Part shown: positions 9,053-17,095 of the stretch, piece by piece
Layout: each line of letters begins with the position of its first letter
Position numbering within the stretch: the first letter of the stretch is position 1
Source: Denitrovibrio sp.
GTDB taxonomy: Bacteria; Chrysiogenota; Deferribacteres; Deferribacterales; Geovibrionaceae
Length of the DNA stretch: 64,000 nt
Direction of reading: 5' to 3'
Assembly (NCBI GenBank): GCA_002869145.1
Contig: PKTM01000011.1
Location: 386,236 to 450,235 of the forward strand
Translations under genes and position numbers: made by a program
Notes under the pieces: generated by a model
Told to the model about the DNA's origin: nothing
The model's database searches: none
What the model saw: the letters and a program-made list of their open reading frames with translations, nothing else

Positions 9053-9506
9053 GGTTCGCAATGCAGTCTTTTCGTCACTTTTCGACCTTGTAAATGGCGC
9101 AAAAGTGCTGGATCTGTTCTGCGGCACAGGCGCATACGGCTTAGAGGCAATAAGCAGAGGTGCGGCGCACTGTACTTTTGTGGATATTAATACAGATCTG
9201 GTGAAAAAAAATACAATGCTGACAGGAGAGAAAACTTTCAGGATTGTTAAAGGGAAGGCTGAAGCTCTGCTGGAAAGGCTTAATGAAAGTTTTGACCTTA
9301 TATTTATTGACCCTCCATACGGAAAAGCAGAACCAATGGAACTGCTGCAGAAGATTGCAGAAAACGAACTGCTTGCAAATGATGGTGTTTTAATATATGA
9401 AGAAAGCATAAGAACCCAGTTTGAGTATCCTGTGGAAACCTTTGAGATAACAGGTGAAAAAAAATATGGGGAAACTAAAATCTACTATTTGTCGGTGAAA
9501 AAATGA
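8973..9506 (+). CDS. rsmD: 16S rRNA (guanine-966-N2)-methyltransferase RsmD
   Basis: RsmD methylates N2 of G966 in 16S rRNA during 30S assembly. The protein starts with KIVSGSLKNR and RPTTDKVRNAVF, the family N-terminus. Next come the SAM-binding LDLFCGTGAYGLEA and the catalytic FIDPPYGK (a D/N-PPY motif). Length is 177 residues. The start is GTG 8973 with GGAG about 7 bases before it; the family N-terminus confirms it. This makes an unusually long 80-base overlap with the preceding radical SAM gene. The stop overlaps the coaD start by 4 bases. The rsmD-coaD pairing is widely conserved. Confidence 0.95.
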   Translation: MKIVSGSLKNRQLATPKDLSVRPTTDKVRNAVFSSLFDLVNGAKVLDLFCGTGAYGLEAISRGAAHCTFVDINTDLVKKNTMLTGEKTFRIVKGKAEALLERLNESFDLIFIDPPYGKAEPMELLQKIAENELLANDGVLIYEESIRTQFEYPVETFEITGEKKYGETKIYYLSVKK

Positions 9507-9994
9507 TAGCACTTTACCCGGGGACATTCGACCCCCTTACAAACGGTCACATAGATATAGCCCTCAGAGGCGCAAAAATTTTTGATAAATTGATACTAGC
9601 AGTTTCAGAGAATCCGAAAAAGCAAACAGCTTTCAGTCTGGAAGAGCGGGTTGCAATGACAAAAGAGGCTCTTGCGGATCAAAAGAATATTGAAGTAGTT
9701 CAATTTAACTGTCTTCTGATCAAGTTTATGAAAAAAGTGAACGCAGATGTTGTAATAAGAGGGCTCAGAGCAGTTGGCGACTTTGAGTTTGAGTTTCAGC
9801 TCGCCCTTATGAACAGAAAGATGGATTCGGATTTTGAAACAGTCTTTCTTATGCCAAACAAAGAGTATATATTCCTCTCTTCCAGCATGGTGAGGGAAGT
9901 AGCCGCGCACTACGGAGACGTTTCACCTTTTGTGCCGGAATGTGTAAACCGGAGGATAGTGGAACGCTTCGGAAAACCTACTCCGTCCTGCTGA
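9503..9994 (+). CDS. coaD: Phosphopantetheine adenylyltransferase CoaD
   Basis: CoaD adenylates 4'-phosphopantetheine to dephospho-CoA, the penultimate step of coenzyme A synthesis. This nucleotidyltransferase has the T/HxGH signature in YPGTFDPLTNGHIDI, RGLRAVGDFEFE in the middle, and SSSMVREVA (the ISSTxVR-like motif) near the C-terminus. Length (163 residues) matches the family. Translation is coupled to rsmD through an ATGA overlap. The 138 bases after the stop are noncoding and carry the probable promoter of the next gene. Confidence 0.97.
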   Translation: MIALYPGTFDPLTNGHIDIALRGAKIFDKLILAVSENPKKQTAFSLEERVAMTKEALADQKNIEVVQFNCLLIKFMKKVNADVVIRGLRAVGDFEFEFQLALMNRKMDSDFETVFLMPNKEYIFLSSSMVREVAAHYGDVSPFVPECVNRRIVERFGKPTPSC

Positions 9995-10048
9995 ATTTCC
10001 CTTATTTTGTGCCCCTTTGCATGACTCATGCTGTTGATTATTAATATG

Positions 10049-10054
10049 TATAAT
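10049..10054 (+). promoter_or_regulatory. Candidate -10 box for the receiver-scaffold gene
   Basis: A perfect TATAAT lies 79 bases before the start of the gene at 10133, in a 138-base A+T-rich gap after coaD. No convincing -35 sits at 16-18 bases, so it may be activator dependent, or the match may be chance. Confidence 0.35.
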
Positions 10055-10132
10055 GATAATATTATTTGTTAGGCGCAGTTTTATTTATGCAAGTGCGTCT
10101 GTTTGCTACCTTTTGTTTTATGAGGGGACTTC

Positions 10133-12577
10133 ATGAAAAAGAAAATATTGCTTATTGATGACAGTGTAACAATTCATAGGGTCATAGACCTTTGTGTAGA
10201 TAAGGAAAAACTCGATGTCTTCAAGGTCTTTTCAAGAGAAGAGGCCGTTATGAAGCTTAAATCTGAATCCCCCGACCTGGTACTTCTTGATAATAAACTT
10301 GCAAACATTAAAGCCAGTGAAATGGTGGCTGTTGTCCGTGAGCACTGCCCGGACTGCTGGGTAATACTCCTTGTAGGTGCTTTCGACCAGTTTGAAGCAG
10401 AACAGTGTGAGCAGGCTGGTGCTGACGATTTTATTTTCAAACCATTTGATTCAGAAGCTCTAGACGAGAAGATTGAGACTGGGCTTGTTTCTGAAAGGAC
10501 ACCTGTGGCTGCAAGTGCTCCAGAGATGGAAGACGGCGAAGAGGAAACAGAAGAACCAGAGCTTGAGATAGATGAAGCCGAGGAAGAAGTCTTAGATGAA
10601 GATGAGGCGGAAGCTTTGGCGGAAGAGGAACTTCAGGCGGACGATCTTGATGATATTCTTACTGAAGTAGAATCCGAAGAGATGGTTACTGATGACGAAA
10701 CCGAAGATGACGAAGTAGATATTCAAGAAACAGAGGAAACTGAGGCTGATGAAGAAGAGTCACAGCCTGATATAGAAGTAGACGATGAACCTTCGGATGA
10801 AGGTGAAGCAGAAGCTTTAGCAGAAGAGGAACTTCAGGCGGACGATCTTGATGACATACTTACTGAAGAAGAATCCGAAGAGATGGGTACTGATGACGAA
10901 ACCGAAGATGACGAAATAGATATTCAAGAAACAGAGGAAGCTGAGCCTGATGCAGAAGAGCCAGAGCCTGAGGTAGATGAAGCAGTACATGATCCTGAGA
11001 CTTCAGAAGAAGAGATTGACGAAAATGCGGCACTGCTTGAAAGCATGGGTGAGGATGATCCTGACGTTTCGCAAATAGACGGGCTGGACGATTTGGAGAT
11101 AGAGAGTTCTGATGAGATTATGAACGATGAAGAGCTGGAAGCACTCCTTGGGGCAAGCAGTCTAGACGAAGAAGAGATAGACATGTCTGAACAGGACGGC
11201 GAAACAGAAGATGGAGCTACAGATTCTGATATAGATGAACTTGAGATAGATGGGCTGATGGATGAAAGGGTGCTTCCTGAGCTACCCGAGCTTGACGAAG
11301 AGCCTAGCATGGCTGACGATGCGGCTGATCTTCTGGAAGAGCTTGCTGATGAACCAAAGGCGCAAGAAGAGGAAGCCAAAGCTGATGATGAACTTTATAA
11401 CTTCGAAGATGCAGATGATAGCGAAGTTTCAGAGGAAGAACTTCTGAGGGAGCTTGAGAACCAGCCGGAAGAGGAACCTTCAGCTGTTGAAGAAGAATCC
11501 ATAGAGGATCTTCTTGCTTCTGTGCAGGAGGAAGCGGAGGAAGAGGAACAGCCTGAGGTTTCAATTGATGAACCTGAGCTGGATGGCGAACAGATTTCTG
11601 AAAAAGAGGAAGATGTTTTTGAAGAAAAAGATGCTGACATAGATGCCACAGCACAAAGCCTGCTGGCTGAGCTAGATATAGATGGAGAACAACAGGACGA
11701 AGAGCCTGAATCTATAGATGAGACTGAAGTGCCTGAGTTAGAAAAAGAGCCCGCAGCAGAAGATGAATCTGCTGACAGCGATGACCTTTTTGCAGGGCTT
11801 GAAGAGTTTGATGAGGAATTGCTGGAAGGTGAAACCAAAAAAACTGAAGAGGCTGTCGATCAGGCTGAAAGTGTTGAGACTGATGAAGATGATGACGTGG
11901 AAGAGCTTGATGAAGATCTGGAAAGTATGTTGAAGGAAATCCCTACAGAGCCTGTTGTCGGTAAAAGCATAGACGAAATTCTTGCAGAGGAATCTGCCGA
12001 TGATGGGGAAGATGACCCTGAATTTGACGTTGATATTACAGAACATCCTGCTGCTGAAGATGATTCCGGGCAGAAAGAAGAGATAGAAGAACCTGAAGCG
12101 GATGAAGAGCCTGTTGATATGGATGACCCTTTCGCAGGGCTTGAAGAGTTCGACGAAGAAGAAGCTGATAAGGAGCCTGAGAAGGTTTCTCCCGAAGAGG
12201 ACGAAGATATCAGCATGCTCATTGAAGGCCCGCCCGAAGACGAGGACACTGACAAATTTGGCGAACTGCTTGACAGCATAAACGAAGAAGATTATGACGG
12301 CATTACCGATGATGACGATATAGATGGCGCTATAAAAGAGGCGGAAGATTGCCTTGACTGCGATGAGGACGATTTTGGTGATGAAAAATCCGAAGGCATC
12401 AGTGATGAATTGATAGCAAGTGCTGTGGAGGATTCCATCGATGATGATCTTCTGCGGGATACTGTTAAAGAAGTTCTTTCTGAAAAGATATCAGCAATAC
12501 TGAAACAGGAACTTCCTGCAATTTTAGAGAGAGCTATCAAGGCTGAGATAGAAAAACTTGTTAAAGGTGATAAATAA
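10133..12577 (+). CDS. Receiver-domain protein with giant acidic repeat region and PopZ-like C-terminus
   Basis: This 814-residue protein has three parts. Residues 3-118 form a CheY-like receiver with acidic pocket D9/D10, phosphorylatable D53 and K103 in FKPF. The switch Thr/Ser position is Val (V81). Residues about 125-750 are extremely rich in Glu and Asp and low in hydrophobics, apart from repeated short motifs such as ADDLDDIL, ELEALLG, IEDLLAS, and FAGLEEFDEE (near 550 and again near 665). This part is probably disordered. The last 60 residues are predicted helices ending VLSEKISAILKQELP then AILERAIKAEIEKLVK, which recalls the C-terminal oligomerisation helices of PopZ (DUF2497) and the tails of polar response regulators such as RomR. 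I infer a polar or scaffold role. The resemblance is by eye and the exact function is unknown. Confidence 0.8.
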   Translation: MKKKILLIDDSVTIHRVIDLCVDKEKLDVFKVFSREEAVMKLKSESPDLVLLDNKLANIKASEMVAVVREHCPDCWVILLVGAFDQFEAEQCEQAGADDFIFKPFDSEALDEKIETGLVSERTPVAASAPEMEDGEEETEEPELEIDEAEEEVLDEDEAEALAEEELQADDLDDILTEVESEEMVTDDETEDDEVDIQETEETEADEEESQPDIEVDDEPSDEGEAEALAEEELQADDLDDILTEEESEEMGTDDETEDDEIDIQETEEAEPDAEEPEPEVDEAVHDPETSEEEIDENAALLESMGEDDPDVSQIDGLDDLEIESSDEIMNDEELEALLGASSLDEEEIDMSEQDGETEDGATDSDIDELEIDGLMDERVLPELPELDEEPSMADDAADLLEELADEPKAQEEEAKADDELYNFEDADDSEVSEEELLRELENQPEEEPSAVEEESIEDLLASVQEEAEEEEQPEVSIDEPELDGEQISEKEEDVFEEKDADIDATAQSLLAELDIDGEQQDEEPESIDETEVPELEKEPAAEDESADSDDLFAGLEEFDEELLEGETKKTEEAVDQAESVETDEDDDVEELDEDLESMLKEIPTEPVVGKSIDEILAEESADDGEDDPEFDVDITEHPAAEDDSGQKEEIEEPEADEEPVDMDDPFAGLEEFDEEEADKEPEKVSPEEDEDISMLIEGPPEDEDTDKFGELLDSINEEDYDGITDDDDIDGAIKEAEDCLDCDEDDFGDEKSEGISDELIASAVEDSIDDDLLRDTVKEVLSEKISAILKQELPAILERAIKAEIEKLVKGDK
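10604..10949 (+). repeat. Tandem 201-bp in-frame repeat inside the acidic protein
   Basis: Two copies of a roughly 145-base segment start at 10604 and 10805, exactly 201 bases (67 codons) apart. Each encodes EAEALAEEELQADDLDDILT followed by ESEEM and TDDETEDDE. The nucleotide sequences are nearly identical, differing at a few third positions, so the duplication is recent or kept by recombination. It lengthens the acidic body without changing frame. Confidence 0.9.
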
Positions 12578-12603
12578 GCTTCGTAAAGCAAAAGGAGAAT
12601 AGT

Positions 12604-13635
12604 GTGTCAGAGGGACTGGATTATAAAGCGAGCGGAGTTGACATAGACGAGGGGAACAAGTTTGTTTCCGTCATTAAAAAAACAGTAGAATCAACTTATA
12701 ATAAAAAAGTTTTGGGAAGCATAGGCGGTTTCGCCGGCTTTTTTGATATAACAGAAGCAAAAGATATGGAACAGCCGGTTCTTGTTTCAGGCACGGATGG
12801 TGTTGGCACAAAACTGAAAGTTGCCATAGACTCAGGTATACTGAACACTGTAGGGATAGACCTTGTGGCTATGTGCGTGAATGACATTATAGTCACAGGA
12901 GCTAAGCCGCTCTTTTTTCTGGACTACATGGCTACAGGCAAACTGAGCAGTGAAAAGATGGCTCAGGTGGTAGAAGGTATAGCGGAAGGCTGCCGTCAGG
13001 CAGGCTCACCTCTTGTGGGTGGAGAGACCGCTGAGATGCCGGGCATGTATTCCGGTGAGGATTTTGACCTTGCGGGGTTTGCCGTTGGGATACTTTATAA
13101 ACCAAAGGCTATAACAGGCGAACGCATCTCCACAGGGGATTTACTGGTGGGGATTCCTTCCAGCGGCCTGCACAGCAACGGCTTTTCTCTGGCCAGAAAA
13201 CTGTTTTTCGAACAGCTTAAAATGAAACCTGACGATATCCTTTTTGACGATGTAATGCTTAAGCATGCGCTTCTCGCTCCCACACGCATATATGTGCCGC
13301 AAGTGCTGAAAGTTTTGAAAGAGGGTGTAGACATCAAAGGGATGGTGCATATCACAGGCGGCGGTTTTTACGATAATATTCCAAGAGTTTTACCGGAAGG
13401 TAAAGGAGTCAAAATAAATCCGGAGGCCTTTCCTACACCGGGACTTTATAAATTTATTCTGGAACGCTCGGGTATAAATGAGAAAGAGCTTTACCGTGTT
13501 TTCAATATGGGCATCGGCTACATTATGGTTATGGAGCATTCTCAGGCAGAGAAGGCGATGTCGCTTATAGATGATGCCTGTGTTATTGGCAGTGTTACTG
13601 ATTCCGGCGAAGTTGAGATTAAGGGGATAAATTGA
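12604..13635 (+). CDS. purM: Phosphoribosylformylglycinamidine cyclo-ligase PurM (AIR synthetase)
   Basis: PurM closes the imidazole ring of aminoimidazole ribotide, step 5 of purine synthesis, using ATP. The 343-residue protein has SGTDGVGTKLKVA, VNDIIVTGAKPLFFLDY, GGETAEMPGMY and HITGGGFYDNIPR, the family signatures. I take GTG 12604 as the start, with AAAGGAG 6 bases before it; an out-of-frame GTG is 2 bases upstream. The stop overlaps purN by 4 bases. Confidence 0.97.
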   Translation: MSEGLDYKASGVDIDEGNKFVSVIKKTVESTYNKKVLGSIGGFAGFFDITEAKDMEQPVLVSGTDGVGTKLKVAIDSGILNTVGIDLVAMCVNDIIVTGAKPLFFLDYMATGKLSSEKMAQVVEGIAEGCRQAGSPLVGGETAEMPGMYSGEDFDLAGFAVGILYKPKAITGERISTGDLLVGIPSSGLHSNGFSLARKLFFEQLKMKPDDILFDDVMLKHALLAPTRIYVPQVLKVLKEGVDIKGMVHITGGGFYDNIPRVLPEGKGVKINPEAFPTPGLYKFILERSGINEKELYRVFNMGIGYIMVMEHSQAEKAMSLIDDACVIGSVTDSGEVEIKGIN

Positions 13636-14234
13636 AAAAGATAGCAGTTTTGCTCTCAGGAAGAGGGAGCAACTTTATGTCGATAAAAAAGGCTGTTGAC
13701 GAAGGTAAAATTAACGGCGAAATAGCTGTTGTTATTAGCAATAAAGCAGATGCAAAAGGGCTTGAGTTTGCAAAAGATAGCGATCTTAATGCAGTATTTG
13801 TAAATCCAAAGGACTTTGAAGGGAGAGAAGCATATGACCGGGAACTTATACGAATTCTGAATGAAAAGGGCGTTGACCTTGTCTGCCTTGCAGGTTTTAT
13901 GAGAATAATCTCACCTGCTTTTGTAAAGGCATTCCAGAATCGCATAATAAATATTCACCCGTCTTTACTTCCGTCTTTTAAAGGGCTGGATGGGCAGAGG
14001 CAAGCTCTGGAATATGGCGTAAAGTTCTCCGGCTGCACAGTCCATTTTGTAGACGAAGAGATGGACCACGGAGCAATAATATTGCAGGCTGTTGTGCCTG
14101 TGAACCAGACAGATACAGAAGATTCGCTGTCGGCAAAAATACTGAAAGAAGAACATAGGATATATCCTGAAGCTGTTGCGCTCTTTTGTGACGACAGAAT
14201 AAGAGTGGAAGGAAGAAGAGTATTTATAGATTAG
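13632..14234 (+). CDS. purN: Phosphoribosylglycinamide formyltransferase PurN
   Basis: PurN formylates GAR with 10-formyl-THF in purine synthesis. It has the N-terminal VLLSGRGSNF phosphate loop and the catalytic region LAGFMRII, with the Asn/His/Asp triad around INIHPSLLPSFKG and HFVDEEMDHGAII. The 200-residue length is typical. It starts with TTG (13632) within the purM stop region, so translation is coupled. The M16-like gene follows 9 bases later. Confidence 0.96.
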   Translation: MKKIAVLLSGRGSNFMSIKKAVDEGKINGEIAVVISNKADAKGLEFAKDSDLNAVFVNPKDFEGREAYDRELIRILNEKGVDLVCLAGFMRIISPAFVKAFQNRIINIHPSLLPSFKGLDGQRQALEYGVKFSGCTVHFVDEEMDHGAIILQAVVPVNQTDTEDSLSAKILKEEHRIYPEAVALFCDDRIRVEGRRVFID

Positions 14235-14243
14235 GAACCAATT

Positions 14244-15491
14244 ATGAAAAAGTCGATTTATATATTATTTATACTGCTGCTGAGCATCTCTGCTTTTGCA
14301 GGGGGGAAAACAGTGCTTGAAAACGGCGTAAAATTTATAGAGATAAGAAGAGATTACACAGAAACTATGTCCGTGGTGTTTTTTGTACGTGGCGGAACCG
14401 TTAGGGAGACAACTGCAAACAACGGATTGGGCTCGCTTTTCAGCTCTGTCTGGGTAAAATCCAGTGAACTGCTGAAAAAAATCGAATTCTATGGCGGTGG
14501 CGTAGGTGCATCCGTAGGTTCAGATTTTATGGAATCTAGTTTTTCTATCCCGTCAGAGTATTTCGATGAACTGATACCCTATTACGAAGAGATGCTGCTT
14601 AACCCAGTCATTGATAAAAAGATATTTGAACATGATAAAAATCTTCAGAAAGAGGGGATAAAAGCTTCAGACGACAGCCCAGATTCCAGGTCATTCAGAG
14701 GCTTTATGAAAGCTACTTATGCTAATCACCCCTATGGGCTGAGCTCTGAGGGTACACTTGAGAGTGTAGACACGTTTACACTGGAAGACATTACGGAATA
14801 TGGGAAAAATATTCTTCAAGGGGCAAACATAACTGTCGCTGTGGCGGGAAAATATACTGACAAACAGCTTGAAAAAGTGAAATCAGTTTTTGCCAAACTG
14901 CCAAAAGGTGAGCCTTTTGAAGTAGATTGCTCTGGAAGTGTTATTAAAGAAGATAAGACTGTCACTGACCATGATGATGATCTTCAGCAGGCAAAACTTT
15001 ACATAGGCTACACCGCACCAAATGCATCTGATGAGAACTATCCTGCTGTAAAGGTTATATCCGATATTCTTGGCGGCGGCATGAGCAGCAGATACTTTAA
15101 CGAGCTTCGTAAAGATAAAGGCTACGCCTATTCAGTGGGTGCTGCATATCCATCAAGAATATGTTCGTCCAGATTCATAGCACACATAGGTCTTTCCGAA
15201 ACCAATGTTGAAGATGCCATAGAGAGTATTCAGAGGATGAACGAAGAGTTTGTGAACGATCTTACTGAGAAGGAACTCGAAGCTGTTAAAAATTATATGC
15301 TCGGACGAATCCTTATAGATTCACAGACCAATTCAAAACAGGCTTGGTATGCTTGTTTTTTTGAAAACGCAGGGCTTGGCAGCGAGTACTTCGCAAACTA
15401 CATAGACGTGCTTAAAAAGATAAGCCTTAAAGAGATTAAGAAAGCTTCGGAAATATTCCACAAGCCAAAAACAATATTTATTCTTAAGTAA
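14244..15491 (+). CDS. Secreted M16 (insulinase-like) peptidase homologue lacking the zinc motif
   Basis: This is an M16-family protein of 415 residues with a Sec signal peptide: a basic KK, a hydrophobic run, and cleavage expected after AFA near residue 19. The fold signatures are present: VRGGTVRE, HPYGLSSEG, and LRKDKGYAYSVGA, the conserved R/Y pair that orients substrate in the C-terminal half. Where the HxxEH zinc-binding motif should follow the first signature, the sequence reads NNGLGSLFSSVW, with no His or Glu ligands. It is therefore probably the non-catalytic subunit of a two-subunit periplasmic M16 protease, whose partner is not in the window. An alternative is a stand-alone binding protein. 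Confidence 0.85.
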   Translation: MKKSIYILFILLLSISAFAGGKTVLENGVKFIEIRRDYTETMSVVFFVRGGTVRETTANNGLGSLFSSVWVKSSELLKKIEFYGGGVGASVGSDFMESSFSIPSEYFDELIPYYEEMLLNPVIDKKIFEHDKNLQKEGIKASDDSPDSRSFRGFMKATYANHPYGLSSEGTLESVDTFTLEDITEYGKNILQGANITVAVAGKYTDKQLEKVKSVFAKLPKGEPFEVDCSGSVIKEDKTVTDHDDDLQQAKLYIGYTAPNASDENYPAVKVISDILGGGMSSRYFNELRKDKGYAYSVGAAYPSRICSSRFIAHIGLSETNVEDAIESIQRMNEEFVNDLTEKELEAVKNYMLGRILIDSQTNSKQAWYACFFENAGLGSEYFANYIDVLKKISLKEIKKASEIFHKPKTIFILK

Positions 15492-15532
15492 TATAGAAAA
15501 AGCCGCTTTTCAGCAAAGTTTTATGTCTTATG

Positions 15533-15546
15533 GCTATGTACATAGC
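15533..15546. promoter_or_regulatory. Perfect palindrome upstream of dnaA
   Basis: GCTATGTACATAGC is a perfect 14-base palindrome about 54 bases before the dnaA start codon, inside the 108-base gap after the M16 homologue. A GATATAG sequence lies just downstream. It could be an operator for a dimeric regulator of dnaA. It does not resemble a DnaA box (TTATNCACA). Confidence 0.4.
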
Positions 15547-15599
15547 AGGGGCGTTTTGATATAGTGTGCTTTCCTAAAAAAATCGGGATTATGTTTATT

Positions 15600-16934
15600 A
15601 TGGACGAAAGCAGTATTTGGGAAGAGGTTCTTAAGAACCTTCAGAAAGAACTAGGTGAGAGTGAAATAAAGACGTGGCTTGAGCCTCTGACAATAGGCGA
15701 ACTTCGTGGCGACATGATAACCCTGACTGCTCCTAATAAGTTTTATAAAAAATGGGCTGATGATAAGTTTCTTGTGTATATCAAAAAAGCGTTCAATGAA
15801 ACTTTAGGTATAGATGCGGACGTTACAGTTGTTGTGGGCGGAGTAAAAAGAACCAGTGCATCAGAAGGCACAAAAAAACAGTCAGGTGCACCTGTTTACG
15901 GTCACAAGAATGGCTCCGGGCTGAATAAAGACTACACCTTTGAGAACTTTGTTGTTGGTGGTTCAAACGAGTTTTCATACTCTGCATGCGAGGCAGTTTC
16001 CGAAGGTCAGTTCATGCAGTATAATCCGCTTTTCATATACAGTGGTTCTGGTCTTGGAAAAACTCACCTGATGCATGCCGTAGGTAACCGTATTTTAGAA
16101 AAATTTCCAAAGATGAAGGTACTTTATATAACTTCTGAGACTTTCGCTAATGATATGATAAACTCCTTGCGTACCAGAAAGATGGAGGAGTTTCAAAACA
16201 GATATAGAACCATAGATGTGCTGCTTTTTGACGATGTTCAGTTTTTGTCCGGCAAACAGCGGACAACCGAGGAATTTTTTAATACATTCAACGCTCTGTA
16301 TGACAATCAGAAGCAGATCATTATAACCAGTGACAAGACCCCTGCTGAGATACCTGATATGGAAGAAAGGCTGAAAAGCCGGTTTTCATGGGGGCTCATA
16401 GCTGACATTCAGGCTCCAAGCACTGAGGAAAAAACAGCTATACTCATGAAGCGTGCTGAGTTTATGGGGTTAAAACTCCCCGGCGAGGTTGCGCTTTTCA
16501 TAGCAGAAAACATGATGACGCAGAACATCCGTGAGCTTATGGGTGCTCTTGTCAGGCTTTCGGCTTTTGGTTCCTTTCATAAACGCAGTATGACCATAGA
16601 TCTTGCCAAAGAAGCCCTTGAAAAATTTATCGCAAAGAAGGATAAGGTTGTCTCTTCTGAAGAGATAATAAATGCTGTGTGTAAATATTTCGGAGTGAAG
16701 CTGGCTGATCTGCGATCGAAAAAGCGCACAAAGAGTATTTCGTTTCCACGCCAGATATCGATGTATATGCTGAGAGAAAAACAGAACATGTCTCTTCAGG
16801 AGATTGGTTCTATCTTTGGCGGAAGAGACCACTCAACAGTGCTTCACGCAGTTAACTCTATAGCTTCAAAATATGATGAGAATAAAGAGATACAGCTGAT
16901 TATCTCTACCCTAGAAAAAGACCTCTACTCCTAG
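15600..16934 (+). CDS. dnaA: Chromosomal replication initiator protein DnaA
   Basis: DnaA binds DnaA boxes at oriC, opens the origin and loads DnaB. The protein has domain I starting SSIWEEVLKNLQKEL, AAA+ domain III with Walker A SGSGLGKTHL and Walker B LLFDDVQFL, and domain IV with the helix-turn-helix signature GGRDHSTVLHA. I use ATG 15600, which gives the usual MDESSIW beginning (444 residues). In-frame ATG 15591 and GTG 15564 are alternatives; GGGA at 15585 fits 15600 best. No cluster of DnaA boxes is visible on either side. The usual neighbours rpmH-rnpA-yidC are 26 kb away. Confidence 0.97.
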   Translation: MDESSIWEEVLKNLQKELGESEIKTWLEPLTIGELRGDMITLTAPNKFYKKWADDKFLVYIKKAFNETLGIDADVTVVVGGVKRTSASEGTKKQSGAPVYGHKNGSGLNKDYTFENFVVGGSNEFSYSACEAVSEGQFMQYNPLFIYSGSGLGKTHLMHAVGNRILEKFPKMKVLYITSETFANDMINSLRTRKMEEFQNRYRTIDVLLFDDVQFLSGKQRTTEEFFNTFNALYDNQKQIIITSDKTPAEIPDMEERLKSRFSWGLIADIQAPSTEEKTAILMKRAEFMGLKLPGEVALFIAENMMTQNIRELMGALVRLSAFGSFHKRSMTIDLAKEALEKFIAKKDKVVSSEEIINAVCKYFGVKLADLRSKKRTKSISFPRQISMYMLREKQNMSLQEIGSIFGGRDHSTVLHAVNSIASKYDENKEIQLIISTLEKDLYS

Positions 16935-17018
16935 CTTCTATAAGCTGCCAAATTATTGCTTTTAGTCATTCTGAAAAGCCGCAGGCGACGTAAGAATATC
17001 TCATAAATTTGCTAAAAA

Positions 17019-17050
17019 AAGCCGGAGTTATTAGCTCCGGCTTTGTTATT
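17019..17050. terminator. Bidirectional terminator between dnaA and the aminotransferase
   Basis: A stem AAGCCGGAG/CTCCGGCTT with loop TTATTAG is followed by T-rich sequence on the plus strand and preceded by a run of A on the same strand, which is a T run on the minus strand. It lies between convergent dnaA and dapL-like genes and can serve both. Confidence 0.88.
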
Positions 17051-17095
17051 TTTATTGGCATTATCGAAGCTTATAGCTTCTCAGGTGCTAGTCGT

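Noticed and set aside
11395-11838. Serine-rich ORF on the minus strand over the acidic protein
   Set aside because: It is the complement of Glu/Asp codons and recurs over every acidic stretch (10924-12591). No independent start signal or family is present.
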